DNA of 64,000 nucleotides from Deltaproteobacteria bacterium (GCA_020848905.1 JADLHG010000031.1:1-64000), one strand, 5' to 3'. Positions 16,916 to 26,010 are shown, counted from the stretch's first letter. Translations and numbers: made by a program. The notes: generated from the letters alone by a model not told the origin.

Positions 16916-18556
16916 TCACTCGTGGCGCAGGATCGAGACCAGGGTGATGTCATCGTACTGGGACTCGGTGCCGGCGTGGCGCTGTAGCTCGCGCAGGACC
17001 GACGCGATGGCGTGCTCCGGAGGGCTCGCCGCGAAGGCGCGACCGGTCCGGTGCATGCCGAACTCGTCCTGGGCGCTGTTCTTCGCCTCCGCCACGCCGT
17101 CGGTGCAGAGGAGGATGCACTCGCCGGGCAGGAGCTCGAGCGACTGCTCCTGGAAGTCCTGGTCGGGCAGCACGCCCACCGCCATGTTGGAGGGGCCCTC
17201 GAGCTCGATCACCTCGCCGTCCACCTGGCGCAGGAGCGGTCGCAGGTGGCCCGCGTTGCAGAAGGTCACGACCCCCGTCGCAGGGTCGAGGACCAGGTAG
17301 AGGACGGTGGCGAACATGTCGTCCTGGCCGGTCAGCAAGAGGTTCTCGTTGAGCCAGCCGAGGACCGAGGCGGGGCTCGCCTCCGCCGTCGAGTAGTGGC
17401 GGATGTCCGAGGTCAGGCGCGCCATCAGGAGCGCCGCGCTCACGCCCTTGCCCGTCACGTCGCCGATCACCACCCCGACGCGGTCGCTCGAGGTGGTGAT
17501 GAAGTCGTAGAAGTCGCCTCCCACCCAGTAGAGCGGCTGGTAGTTGCGGTCGAAGAGGTACCCCGGCACCTCCGGGGGGCCGAAGGGGAGGAAGCTCTCC
17601 TGGACCCGGCGCGCGAAGCGCAGGTCCATCTCGAGCCGCTGCTGGCTCATCAGCTGCTGGTGAAGCTGCGCGTTGGCGATGGCGATCCCGGCCTGGGTCG
17701 CGATCCCCGTGAGGAGCTGCAGCTCGGCGTTGGAGAACGAGGGCATGCCGCGCTTCCCCTCGATGTGCAGGATCCCGAGCGTCTGCCCGCGCGCGACGAG
17801 CGGGGCGCAGATGCGAGACACCGCGCCGGTGCGGTCCGCTCCCGCCCCCTGGCTGAGCACCGATTGCCCGCCCCCCAGCACCTCCGCCACCACGGTCTGC
17901 GAGATGGTGAGCCCCTCCGTCGCCATCGTGGCGCGCCGCTGCAGGATCGCCGCCGGCACGAGCTGCTGGCGCTCGTCGAGCAGCAGGATGAACCCGCGCG
18001 CCGCGTTCGGAAAGACGTTGAAGAGCGACTCGAGGATCGTGTTGAAGAGCTTCTCGGGCTCGAGGATCGATGCGATGGCGGAGGTCACGGCGTAGGTGGC
18101 CTCCAGCATGCGGTAGGCCTGCGCCAGCTCCGTCTCCATCTGGGACTTGGTCTGCAGGCGCTCGAGGCCCGGCGGCGCGAGGGCCAGCTTCGCCTCGGTC
18201 ATGGTGGCGATCAGCGCGCCGTGGTCGTCCGGAACCACCGTCAACACGTTCTGCAGCATCTTCTTGGGCGCGGCGTCGGCCTCGAAGCGGAAGAGGAAGT
18301 TCCCGACCATCACCTCGTCGCCGTCGGCGAGCATGCGCCGCGTGGCGCGCTGGCCGTTGACGAAGGTCCCGTTGCCGCTGCCGAGGTCTTCGATCTGGTA
18401 GCCGTCCGGGACCTTGACGATGCGCGCGTGCTCGCGCGAGACGGAGAGGTCGCCCAGGTAGACCAGGCACTGGGCCGTTCGTCCGAGCAGGCACACGTCC
18501 TCGAACGGATGCTCCGTCCGTCGGGTGGCTCCGCCTAGCGTGATGAGCTTGGGCAC
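16916..18556 (-). CDS. FHA-GAF-SpoIIE serine phosphatase
   Basis: A 546-residue cytoplasmic regulator with three domains. FHA (about 1-95) has the phosphothreonine-binding residues in LSVSREHARI and LGSGNGTFVNGQ. GAF (about 130-290) senses a small ligand. The SpoIIE/PP2C phosphatase (about 310-545) has metal-binding Asp residues in WVGGDFYDF, VIGDVTGKGVSAALL, LLCTDGVAE and YDDITLVSI. It should dephosphorylate a STAS anti-sigma antagonist, and such a protein is encoded 18 bases upstream. FHA suggests activation by a Ser/Thr kinase substrate. It starts at GTG. Its place inside the exopolysaccharide locus suggests post-translational control of polymer production or of a sigma factor. Confidence 0.88.
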   Translation of the reverse strand: MPKLITLGGATRRTEHPFEDVCLLGRTAQCLVYLGDLSVSREHARIVKVPDGYQIEDLGSGNGTFVNGQRATRRMLADGDEVMVGNFLFRFEADAAPKKMLQNVLTVVPDDHGALIATMTEAKLALAPPGLERLQTKSQMETELAQAYRMLEATYAVTSAIASILEPEKLFNTILESLFNVFPNAARGFILLLDERQQLVPAAILQRRATMATEGLTISQTVVAEVLGGGQSVLSQGAGADRTGAVSRICAPLVARGQTLGILHIEGKRGMPSFSNAELQLLTGIATQAGIAIANAQLHQQLMSQQRLEMDLRFARRVQESFLPFGPPEVPGYLFDRNYQPLYWVGGDFYDFITTSSDRVGVVIGDVTGKGVSAALLMARLTSDIRHYSTAEASPASVLGWLNENLLLTGQDDMFATVLYLVLDPATGVVTFCNAGHLRPLLRQVDGEVIELEGPSNMAVGVLPDQDFQEQSLELLPGECILLCTDGVAEAKNSAQDEFGMHRTGRAFAASPPEHAIASVLRELQRHAGTESQYDDITLVSILRHE

Positions 18557-18574
18557 GTGCGCGAACGCAGATGA

Positions 18575-18913
18575 CTAGGCGAAGGCCGCCTCGGCGGCTT
18601 CGAGGCTGTCGAAGAGGGGGAACGCCCGGTCGAGCGAGAGGAGCACGAAGACCTCGCGAGGCTGGTTCACCAGCCGGACGAGCTTCACGTCACCGCCCCG
18701 AGGCCGGACCTTCTTGAAGAGCGAGACCAGGACCGCGACCCCGGCGCTGTCGATGAGCGTCAGCTCGTGCAGGTCGACGATCACGCGCACGTGGTTACCG
18801 TCGACGAGTTCTTGAACGAGCTGGTTGAGCTGATGGCGGCTCGACACCGTCAGCTCGCCCCGGAGCGACAGGAGCACCGTCTTGCCCCGGAATTCCTGCT
18901 TAACTTCCACCAT
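18575..18913 (-). CDS. STAS-domain anti-sigma factor antagonist
   Basis: A 112-residue single-domain STAS protein of the SpoIIAA/RsbV type. The switch serine lies in LTLIDSAGVAVLVSL (DSAG). In its dephosphorylated state such a protein binds an anti-sigma kinase and frees the sigma factor or other target. The matching phosphatase is the next gene, while no RsbW-like HATPase kinase is visible in the window. The ATG at 18913 (MVEVKQEF) is the start of the fold; upstream in-frame codons are Arg-rich and not plausible protein. The first gene of a STAS-phosphatase-ATP-grasp operon. Confidence 0.88.
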   Translation of the reverse strand: MVEVKQEFRGKTVLLSLRGELTVSSRHQLNQLVQELVDGNHVRVIVDLHELTLIDSAGVAVLVSLFKKVRPRGGDVKLVRLVNQPREVFVLLSLDRAFPLFDSLEAAEAAFA

Positions 18914-19097
18914 GCGCACCCTCTCGATCCGAAGGTACCGCGACAAGGGCACTCTACCACGATCGACCGGAGGGGGTAAGTTGGGGCGTCGGCACCTCGG
19001 GGGAGGGGCGCGGCGAGGCGTCTCGAAGCGGCGCCGCGAGCGTCTCGCCTTGACGCGGACCCGCGCCGACTGACATCCTGAGGCAGCCAGGGAAAAC

Positions 19098-20483
19098 ATG
19101 TTCAGTATCGCAGGGCTCTTGGCCCTGATCGTGACCATCTACCTCCGGCCGCACAGCTTCATCGAGGCGATTCGGAACGCGCCGCTGTACGAGGCGTTCA
19201 GCGGGCTGGCCGTCGTCGGCGTGCTGCTGGACGTTCGTCTGCGCATCACCCGCCTGCAGCGCACGCCGCAGGTGCGGTGGGTGGTCGCCCTCGTCCTCTG
19301 GTCCATCCTCACGCTCCTCATCAGGGCCCCGCGCGCGCTCGGTGGAGCGCTTTCGTCGATGATCACGCCGCTCAGCGTCTTCGCGGTGATCGTCGAGGGA
19401 GTGCAGTCCTTCACGGGGCTGCACCTCCTCACCGGCACGCTCGTGGGGTCGATCTCGATCGTCTGCCTGCTGATGATCCACCAGGGGCTCTCGCCCTTCG
19501 GGTGCCTGGTGGTCAAGGACGTCTCGCCCCACGGCTCGCTCTTCGCGGTCCCCGACGGACGCCCGTGCGTCCGGCGCGTGGACTGCGAGGTCCAGCCCGA
19601 CGTGGAGTACGTCTGCGAACGCGTCGGGTTGCTCGGGATCTCGTCGGTCGCGCACGGGCGCGTGCGCTACCCCGGCCTGCTGCTCGACCCGAACAAGCTC
19701 GCGCTGGGCGTCGGGATGGCCGTGCCGCTCTTCGTGGCGCTCTGGGAGCTCCGACGCACTCTGAGCCGCACAATCCTGCTGGCCCTCTTCCTGGTGGTCG
19801 CGGTGGCCTGCGTGTACTTCACGCGTTCGCGCTCGGGGATCATGGTCCTCGCGGCGACGCTCGGGATCTACGTCTGGCGGTGGTACGGCTGGAGAGGGCT
19901 GGTGGCGGCGGTAGGGCTCTTCGCGCCGATGGTGATCTTCGTGCTCGCCAGTCGCCCCGACGCTGCGGCGTCGTCCACCGAGCGGCACGAGATCCTGGCC
20001 ATGGGGATGCAGATGTTCGCCTCGTCCCCGCTGGTCGGCGTCGGGTTCGGTCAGTTCGTCGCGCACTACTACATGACCGCCCACAACTCGTACCTGCTCG
20101 TGCTCTCGGAGCTGGGCCTGCCGGGGGCCTTCCTGTGGAGCGGGGTGGTGTACGTGACCTTCAAGATGGTGCTCTCCGGGGTGCGTCGCTACCGGAACCG
20201 CGAGGAGGGCGCTCCCGCCGCGACCTGGAGCCTGGCGCTGGTCACGGCGATGGGGGGCCTGATGATTGGCTCGCTCTTCCTCTCCATGTCCTACGACGTG
20301 CTCTTCTGGCTGCAGCTAGGGCTGTGCGGGGCGTTCTACCTCTGCACGACCGGACACGATCCTGCGTGGCGGGTGCGCATGGAGGGGCGGGACTTCGGCC
20401 TGCTGGCCCTGATCAACGGGGCCTTGATCGCCGGGCTGACCTGGACCACGCGCGGCGTGGCGATCTCGGGCGGCCCACGGTAG
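19098..20483 (+). CDS. O-antigen ligase/polymerase-like membrane protein (Wzy-like)
   Basis: A 461-residue protein with roughly 11-12 membrane helices and a periplasmic loop. VYFTRSRSGIMVLAAT and the later GVGFGQFVAHYYMTAHNSYL with LSELGLPGAFLW are the conserved pattern of the Wzy_C (O-antigen ligase/polymerase) family; the His in AHNSY is the usual catalytic candidate. It would polymerise flipped repeat units or ligate them at the periplasmic face. The large loop around residues 140-190 contains three cysteines (DGRPCVRRVDCE...YVC), which could form a disulfide. An AGGGA site precedes the ATG. The OPX gene begins 40 bases later, so they are probably co-transcribed. Confidence 0.82.
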   Translation: MFSIAGLLALIVTIYLRPHSFIEAIRNAPLYEAFSGLAVVGVLLDVRLRITRLQRTPQVRWVVALVLWSILTLLIRAPRALGGALSSMITPLSVFAVIVEGVQSFTGLHLLTGTLVGSISIVCLLMIHQGLSPFGCLVVKDVSPHGSLFAVPDGRPCVRRVDCEVQPDVEYVCERVGLLGISSVAHGRVRYPGLLLDPNKLALGVGMAVPLFVALWELRRTLSRTILLALFLVVAVACVYFTRSRSGIMVLAATLGIYVWRWYGWRGLVAAVGLFAPMVIFVLASRPDAAASSTERHEILAMGMQMFASSPLVGVGFGQFVAHYYMTAHNSYLLVLSELGLPGAFLWSGVVYVTFKMVLSGVRRYRNREEGAPAATWSLALVTAMGGLMIGSLFLSMSYDVLFWLQLGLCGAFYLCTTGHDPAWRVRMEGRDFGLLALINGALIAGLTWTTRGVAISGGPR

Positions 20484-20523
20484 TGTGGGGGAGCTTGGAC
20501 CAACCGATGACGAGGAAGCTGCC

Positions 20524-21117
20524 GTGAGGAGAGCCCTGCTGCTGGCATTCGCGCTCGCCGGGATGACCGCGTGCCCGACGACCTTGCCCCACTACAACTA
20601 CGGCGCCGAGCCGGACCCTCGCCGCAAGGAGTTCGTCGTGGGGGCGGGCGACGAGCTGACCGTGAGTGTCTGGAAGAACCCCGACCTGTCCACGAACATG
20701 CGGGTGCGCCTGGACGGCACCGTGAGCATGCCGCTCATCGGCGACGTGAAGGCCGCGGGGCGCACCGTGGCCGAGCTCCGCGAGGAGATCACGGAGCGGC
20801 TGGTCCCGTACCTCAAGGAGACGAGCGCCGTCGTCACGGTCTCCGTGGGAGAGATCCACAGCTACTCCTTCACGGTGATGGGGAACGTGGACCGTCCTGG
20901 GATGTTCAACCCGCGGCGCTACGTCACGATCATGGAGGCGCTGGGGATGGCGGGGGACGTGAACCGCTTCGCCGCGGCCGAGCGCATCGTGATCGTCCGC
21001 AAGAAGCCGGGGGGCAAGGCGGTGCGCATCCCGATCGACTACCGGGCGATCGCCTCGGGACGCAGGCCCGACCAGGACCTGGTGCTCGTCTCCGGCGACG
21101 TGGTGTACGTGCCGTAG
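20524..21117 (+). CDS. Short polysaccharide export lipoprotein (OPX/Wza family)
   Basis: A 197-residue lipoprotein of the outer-membrane polysaccharide export family. The signal peptide ends at a lipobox with Cys19 (GMTAC). The Poly_export domain follows (VGAGDELTVSVWKNPDLS, VRLDGTVSMPLIGDVKAAG), then one SLBB-type domain (SYSFTVMGNVDRPGMFNP). The protein stops soon after, at DVVYVP, so it lacks the C-terminal helix that lets E. coli Wza cross the outer membrane. Short OPX proteins are thought to need a separate beta-barrel porin. The start GTG at 20524 gives a proper signal peptide and follows GAGGAAG. Convergent with the lectin-like lipoprotein gene. Confidence 0.88.
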   Translation: MRRALLLAFALAGMTACPTTLPHYNYGAEPDPRRKEFVVGAGDELTVSVWKNPDLSTNMRVRLDGTVSMPLIGDVKAAGRTVAELREEITERLVPYLKETSAVVTVSVGEIHSYSFTVMGNVDRPGMFNPRRYVTIMEALGMAGDVNRFAAAERIVIVRKKPGGKAVRIPIDYRAIASGRRPDQDLVLVSGDVVYVP

Positions 21118-21132
21118 GTAGGGCTAGGGCTC

Positions 21133-22170
21133 CTACGGGTCGAGGCTGCGGTAGGAGAAATCGTCGAACTGCGCCTTGCCTTCGAAGAGCGCGAGGCCGA
21201 CGTGCCCGGCGTAGAGGTGGGGGGCCGGGGAGGGGTCCTTGAACTTCTGCGTCAGCCCCGGCGTGGAGGGTTGCGTCGGGCTGCTCGCCGAGAGCTCGAA
21301 TTCGCTGCCCACGAGAGACACCACGACGCGGATGTCCTCGCCCCTCGGGTAGCCCTCTCGGTACGCGCAGCTCTTGCAGCGCTCCGCCTTCGTGCTCCAG
21401 GCCTGGGTCGGGTCGCTGATCAGCACGCCGTGCTGGGTCTCCGACGTCTCCTCGATCTTGAAGACGGCCAGCTCGATGCCGTTGTTCGGCGCCGTCTCCT
21501 CCCAGAGGCGCACGCGGTAGAAGCTGCGGGAGCGCTTCGTGGGATGGAGGCGCAGGATGACGTCCGTCCAGCGGTCGAAGGTGGGGTCGGGGTTGCGCCG
21601 CACGGTGACCTCCACGCGCACGTCGCGCGCTTCGGGCCACGCCGTGAGCGACGAGGAACCCGGGCGGTGGAGGGCGGTCTCGCAGGTCAGTCGGTCCTGC
21701 TCGAGGGTCCACTTCGTCTCCTCGTCGGGTTTGCGCCAGCCGCGCTGATCCAGGTCCAGCGCCGGTCGGTTGAAGTCGTCGCGGAAGGTGCCGTCCCACG
21801 CGGCGAGGTGCGCCTGCGCCGAGTGCCGCGTTCCGCGCGCGCTGACGGCCGTCAAGGTGGGGAGGTAGAACCCGACCTTGGTGAAGGAGACCTTTCCCGG
21901 GGTGAGCCCCGTCGCCGTCTGGCCGTTGCCGAGCGCCCACTCGTAGGAGCACGGAGCCCACGAGCCCGCGCACGACGCTTCGCCGCGGAGCTCCAGCGCT
22001 TGCCCGAGGCGCAGCCCTCGATAGTCGTAGTCGAGGGCGATCCGTGGGGCGGGGGCCGGGTCGTTCGTCCCGGTCTCCGTCGGGCCGCCGCCGTCGGGGT
22101 CGGTGTCGCGGGCGTTGTGGCAGCCCGGAGCGAGGGTCGCCAGGAGGACGAGGAGAGTCAGCCGGTTCAT
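21133..22170 (-). CDS. Lipoprotein with PKD-like and concanavalin-like domains
   Basis: A 345-residue lipoprotein. The signal peptide ends at LAPGC (Cys17), followed by an Asp/Gly/Thr-rich linker. Residues about 45-125 look like a PKD or Ig-like repeat (CSYEWALGNGQTATGLTPG is the classic turn). From about residue 130 the sequence resembles a laminin-G/concanavalin-like jellyroll (DDFNRPALDL, FDRWTDVILRLHP, YAGHVGLALFEGKAQFDDF), the layout of carbohydrate-binding modules. A CKSC pair is present. Polysaccharide binding at the cell surface is inferred. Its ATG overlaps the stop of the flippase gene (ATGA), so translation is probably coupled. Confidence 0.7.
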   Translation of the reverse strand: MNRLTLLVLLATLAPGCHNARDTDPDGGGPTETGTNDPAPAPRIALDYDYRGLRLGQALELRGEASCAGSWAPCSYEWALGNGQTATGLTPGKVSFTKVGFYLPTLTAVSARGTRHSAQAHLAAWDGTFRDDFNRPALDLDQRGWRKPDEETKWTLEQDRLTCETALHRPGSSSLTAWPEARDVRVEVTVRRNPDPTFDRWTDVILRLHPTKRSRSFYRVRLWEETAPNNGIELAVFKIEETSETQHGVLISDPTQAWSTKAERCKSCAYREGYPRGEDIRVVVSLVGSEFELSASSPTQPSTPGLTQKFKDPSPAPHLYAGHVGLALFEGKAQFDDFSYRSLDP

Positions 22171-23744
22171 GTTCCTTTCCCTTCTGCGGCGGAGTCGGTG
22201 GCCTCGCTCGCGGGGGGCGTCGTCGTCGCAACCTCGGTCTTGCCGCGCCGCCGGGAGAGCGCGTCCCGCACCACGCGCAGCAGGTCCAGGGCCGTGCCTC
22301 GCACGAGGACGAGCGCGAGGGCGACGTAGACCAGGCCGCCCGTGGCGATCTGCGCGGAGAGCGAGAGGAGTCGGCTCGTGAGGCCGACGGCGGCCAGCCC
22401 GCGCTTCACGCCGAAGACGGCCGCGACCATGGGACCCGCCGCGAGGAGCGGACGGACCGCGGCACCCACCAGGCCCAGCATCGAGATCCCGTCCAGGCGG
22501 GCGACGACCCACATCCCCGCGAGGGCGTGCAGGGTGAAGGCCAGCACCACGGCCCCGCAGGCCCAGATGAGGCCCAGCCGCGCCGAGAGGGCGATCCCGG
22601 CGAGAAGCGTGGCCACCTTGAAGATCTCGAGCCACATCACGGCGCCCGGCCGGTCGCGCACCGGGAGGTACGACACGACGGTGGAGGCGGCGACGCGGCC
22701 GAAGGCCGAGAGGGCGAGTACGGCCACGAGCGGCGCCAGGCCGACCCAGCGCGCGTCGAAGAGCAGCGAGACGAGGGTGTCGGACACGGCGGCCAGGCCC
22801 GCGGCGGCCGGCGCGACGACCAGGGCGAGCAGCGCGGTCGAGCGGACGAGGCTCGCCGCCCGCCGATCGGGGCTGAGCCGCGCGAAGGCGGGGAGCAGCA
22901 CGACCGCCATCTCCTCGCCGAGGTAGCTCGCGGGCAGCTCCGCGAGGTTGTAGGCCAGGTTGTAGAGTCCCACCGCGGCCGGGCCGAAGACCCGGGAGAT
23001 GACCAGGTTGTCCCAGCGGCGCGAGGCGAAGCTGGCGATGCTTCCCACCGAGAGAGGGAGGCCGAAGGCGAAGAGCCGGCGCGTGGGCTCCCAGCGCAGC
23101 GGCGTCGGCGACAGCCACTCGCGTCGGTCCGCGGCGCGAACGATCAGCAGCAGCACCACCAGGGCGCGCGCGATGTTGCCGAGCACCACCGAGGTGGCCC
23201 CCCAGCCCGCCATGGCGAAGCCGATGGTCACGATGCTGTAGACGACGTCGCCGGCGGCCGAGGAGAGACGGACCGTGCCGTAGCGTAGGTCGCGCCAGAG
23301 GATGCGCGCGGGCCCGAGCGTGAAGCGCTCGATGACCACGGCCAGCGCGAGCCCCGGCAGATAGAGGGCCATCCTCGGCGCGTCGAAGAGGGGCCCGAGG
23401 GGCCAGCGGAAGGCGAAGAGCAGCCCCGCCCCGAGGAGGATCAGCACCAGGTTGTAGACCGTGGCGTGGAAGATGTCGGCGCGGTCGGCCTCCGGCTTGG
23501 CCAGGAAGTACTGGAAGAGGCCGAAGCGAGAGAGCACGTCGGTGGTGTAGACCAGCACGACGGCCACCGAGAGCTCGCCATAGTCCCCCGGCGACACGTA
23601 GCGCGTGATGAGCAAGGTGCTCACCAGGCCGAGTGCACGGGTCGCGATACCGAGGGCTATCGTCCAGAGGGCGCCGCGAGCAGCGCTGGTGGCGAGCGAC
23701 ACGATGGGGGCCTGACGTTGGTCCGATGCGAAGGTTCCGCTCAT
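22167..23744 (-). CDS. Wzx-like oligosaccharide flippase
   Basis: A 525-residue membrane protein with about 14 helices of the MOP/polysaccharide biosynthesis superfamily. The N-terminus has SAARGALWTIALGIATRALG and LLITRYVSPGDYGELSVA, which is typical of Wzx-type flippases; a second repeat begins around GLPLSVGSIASFASRRWDN. It would move the undecaprenyl-linked repeat unit across the inner membrane for the Wzy-like polymerase. The cytoplasmic C-terminal tail (about the last 35 residues) is charged and low-complexity. The ATG at 23744 is the only sensible start before helix 1. The downstream lectin-like lipoprotein overlaps by four bases. Confidence 0.87.
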   Translation of the reverse strand: MSGTFASDQRQAPIVSLATSAARGALWTIALGIATRALGLVSTLLITRYVSPGDYGELSVAVVLVYTTDVLSRFGLFQYFLAKPEADRADIFHATVYNLVLILLGAGLLFAFRWPLGPLFDAPRMALYLPGLALAVVIERFTLGPARILWRDLRYGTVRLSSAAGDVVYSIVTIGFAMAGWGATSVVLGNIARALVVLLLIVRAADRREWLSPTPLRWEPTRRLFAFGLPLSVGSIASFASRRWDNLVISRVFGPAAVGLYNLAYNLAELPASYLGEEMAVVLLPAFARLSPDRRAASLVRSTALLALVVAPAAAGLAAVSDTLVSLLFDARWVGLAPLVAVLALSAFGRVAASTVVSYLPVRDRPGAVMWLEIFKVATLLAGIALSARLGLIWACGAVVLAFTLHALAGMWVVARLDGISMLGLVGAAVRPLLAAGPMVAAVFGVKRGLAAVGLTSRLLSLSAQIATGGLVYVALALVLVRGTALDLLRVVRDALSRRRGKTEVATTTPPASEATDSAAEGKGT

Positions 23745-23798
23745 CGTACCACAGGCGCTCGCGCGCCCACCATGCGGTGTCAGAACCGGCGTGCGTGC

Positions 23799-23804
23799 TA
23801 TACT
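23799..23804 (+). promoter_or_regulatory. -10 element before the methyltransferase gene
   Basis: TATACT lies 33 bases before the ATG at 23838, with a GAGGAG ribosome site between. No clear -35 is seen at the usual distance. Confidence 0.4.
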
Positions 23805-23837
23805 GGCCGCCCCGGCGGAAGAGGAGATGCTCGAGCG

Positions 23838-24695
23838 ATGGAGCGGCTGACGGAGGAGAAGTTCTGGGACGATTCGTACGCCGGTCGCCAGCGCGCGGTC
23901 GACGAGGGTGCGGCCGGCCGCTCGCTGAAGGCGCGACTGAAGCAGACGGCGCTCTATCGGGCGTTCCACGAGCTCGAGCGATCGTATGCCAACCACTTCG
24001 TCTGGAACATGCTCATGCCGCGGTACCTGCCGCGGGGGAGCCAGTACAAGCTGGTGGAGGTGGGCAGCGCCCCCGGGCACAACCTGATCACCTTTCGCCG
24101 CAACCAGGGCTATCAGGTCTACGGGGTGGAATACACCGAGCACGGCGTCGAGCTGAACCGGCGACTCTTCGCGGAGCACGGCATCGACCCCGCCCAGGTC
24201 ATCCACCAGGACTTCTTCTCCGACGCGTTTCAGCGCCAGTACGCCGGGGCCTTCGACGTGGCCTTTTCGGACGGCTTCATCGAGCACTTCGGCGATCCGG
24301 CGCACGTGGTCGGCTTGCACGTCAACCTCGTGCGCCCCGGCGGGTACGTGGCCATCGACATCCCCAACTTCAGGGGGATGGGCGGCGTGCTGATGCGGCT
24401 CATGGACCCGAGCCTCTTCGAGGTCCACAACCTGGACCTGATGACGCTCGAGGGGTTTCGCCAGGCCTTCGCGCACCCGGAGCTCGAGCCGCTCTATTGC
24501 GGCTACGCGGGGACCTACAACCTCAAGGTGCTCGACAACCGGGACACGCCGCTCAAGACCCTCTTCACCCACGCGCGCCGGGTGGCCCAGATGGGGCTCG
24601 ACGCCGCGCTGATTCGCGCGGGCTTCGGCGGCTACGAGACCGCCTTCTTCAGCCCGTACCTGGTCTACATCGGCCGACGGCGGGCCGGGGCGTAG
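23838..24695 (+). CDS. SAM-dependent methyltransferase
   Basis: A 285-residue class I methyltransferase. The SAM-binding motif I is LVEVGSAPGHNLITF (about residues 72-86), followed by the acidic strand end in YGVEYTEHG. Motif IV-like FDVAFSDGFIEHF and the RPGGYVAIDIPNF strand complete the Rossmann fold. Substrates of this group in exopolysaccharide loci are sugars or lipid-linked glycans, so O-methylation of the repeat unit is inferred. It heads a plus-strand run with the GT4 gene (25 bases downstream) and the sugar-phosphate transferase. Confidence 0.83.
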   Translation: MERLTEEKFWDDSYAGRQRAVDEGAAGRSLKARLKQTALYRAFHELERSYANHFVWNMLMPRYLPRGSQYKLVEVGSAPGHNLITFRRNQGYQVYGVEYTEHGVELNRRLFAEHGIDPAQVIHQDFFSDAFQRQYAGAFDVAFSDGFIEHFGDPAHVVGLHVNLVRPGGYVAIDIPNFRGMGGVLMRLMDPSLFEVHNLDLMTLEGFRQAFAHPELEPLYCGYAGTYNLKVLDNRDTPLKTLFTHARRVAQMGLDAALIRAGFGGYETAFFSPYLVYIGRRRAGA

Positions 24696-24720
24696 CGCAG
24701 CGGCGAGGAGGGCTCGACCC

Positions 24721-25929
24721 ATGCGCATCCTCTTTCACACCGGGCAGGTGCCCTATCCGGCCGACACCGGGGGAAAGATCCGGTCCTCGAAGCTGCTCGA
24801 GGAGCTGGCTCGCCGGCACGAGGTGAGCGTGGTCTGCTTCCGTCGGGAAGCGGACGCGCCGGAAGACCTCGACCGGCTGCGCGCGATCGCGGCCCGGGTC
24901 GAGACCGTCCCCTGGGCCGACCCTCCGCGGGGGAGTCCGCGCTACCTCTTTCAGCTCGCGCGGAACATGGTCTCTTCGCTCCCCTTCAGCGTGGCGCGGC
25001 ACTACGCGCCGGCGATGGAGCGGGCCATCCGCCGGCTCGTGGCAGAGGTCGAGCCGCAGGTGCTGGTGTGCGACTTCCTGCACACCACGCGCAACATGAT
25101 GAACGTGGCCTTCTTCCCGAAGATCCTCTCCCAGCACAACGTAGAGGCGGTGATCGCGCGCCGGCGCTTCGAGCAGGAGACGAACCCGCTCGCGAGGGCC
25201 CTCTATCACCTGCAGTGGCTCAAGCTCCGCCAGTACGAGGAGGCCGCCTCCAAGAGCTTCCATCACAGCATCATGGTCTCGGACCAGGACCGCGAGACGC
25301 TGGCCAGCGAGTACGGGGTGACGACCACCTCCACCATCCCGAACGGCGTGGACGTGGATTACTTCCACCCGATGGAGACGCCCGCCGAGGGGACGGACCT
25401 GGTCTTCACCGGGTCCATGGACTGGCTACCCAACGAGGACGGGATCTCGTACTTCGTGAAGGAGATCCTCCCGCTCGTGCGCCAGCAGGAGCCGGCGGTC
25501 AAGGTGTGGGTCGTGGGACGGCAGCCCACGGCGGCGCTCAAGCGGCTGGCCGAGGCCACGCCGGGGGTCGAGCTCACGGGGACGGTGCCGGACATCCGGC
25601 CCTACGTGGCGCGCGGACAGGTCTACGTGGTGCCGCTCAGGATCGGCGGCGGAACGCGCATCAAGATCCTCGAGGCGATGGCGATGGGCAAGGCGATCGT
25701 CTCGACCCGCATCGGCGCCGAGGGGCTCGACGTCACCGACGACGAGGACATCCTGCTCGCCGACGAGCCGGCGTTCTTTGCCCGACGCGTGGTCGAGCTC
25801 TTGCGCGACCCGGAAAGGCGACGACGCCTGGGGGTGGCGGGGCGCGCCAAGGTGGTGGACGTCTACACCTGGCGCGCGGCCGTGGCCCGGTTCGACGCGA
25901 TCCACGCGGAGCTCGTGCGGCGGGGCTGA
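24721..25929 (+). CDS. Glycosyltransferase, family 4 (Stp1-like)
   Basis: A 402-residue GT-B enzyme. The N-terminus MRILFHTGQVPYPADTGGK with KIRSSKLLEELARRHEV resembles the sugar transferases associated with EpsH/exosortase polysaccharide loci. The acceptor domain ends at HSIMVSDQDRE, and the donor domain starts at LVFTGSMDWLPNEDG, with VYVVPLRIGGGTRIKILEAM carrying the GT4 Glu residues. It would extend the lipid-linked oligosaccharide. GAGGAG precedes the ATG. No exosortase gene is visible in the window, so the EpsH association is only a family resemblance. Confidence 0.83.
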   Translation: MRILFHTGQVPYPADTGGKIRSSKLLEELARRHEVSVVCFRREADAPEDLDRLRAIAARVETVPWADPPRGSPRYLFQLARNMVSSLPFSVARHYAPAMERAIRRLVAEVEPQVLVCDFLHTTRNMMNVAFFPKILSQHNVEAVIARRRFEQETNPLARALYHLQWLKLRQYEEAASKSFHHSIMVSDQDRETLASEYGVTTTSTIPNGVDVDYFHPMETPAEGTDLVFTGSMDWLPNEDGISYFVKEILPLVRQQEPAVKVWVVGRQPTAALKRLAEATPGVELTGTVPDIRPYVARGQVYVVPLRIGGGTRIKILEAMAMGKAIVSTRIGAEGLDVTDDEDILLADEPAFFARRVVELLRDPERRRRLGVAGRAKVVDVYTWRAAVARFDAIHAELVRRG

Positions 25930-25956
25930 GCGCGCTGGGCCCGACGGGCGGGAAGC

Positions 25957-25986
25957 TTGACCTGTCAGGGCCGCGACCGTCATACT
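25957..25986 (+). promoter_or_regulatory. Promoter of sugar-phosphate transferase (TTGACC-N18-CATACT)
   Basis: TTGACC at 25957-25962, 18 bases, CATACT at 25981-25986. The expected transcription start is about 18 bases before the ATG at 26011. This would make the committed first enzyme separately expressed from the upstream glycosyltransferase. Confidence 0.5.
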
Positions 25987-26010
25987 GACCAGCAACCGTA
26001 GCCCATCGCG

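Noticed and set aside
22044-23288. A plus-strand open frame opposite the flippase
   Set aside because: Low-complexity Gly/Arg/Glu composition, while the minus strand encodes a clear Wzx-like protein.
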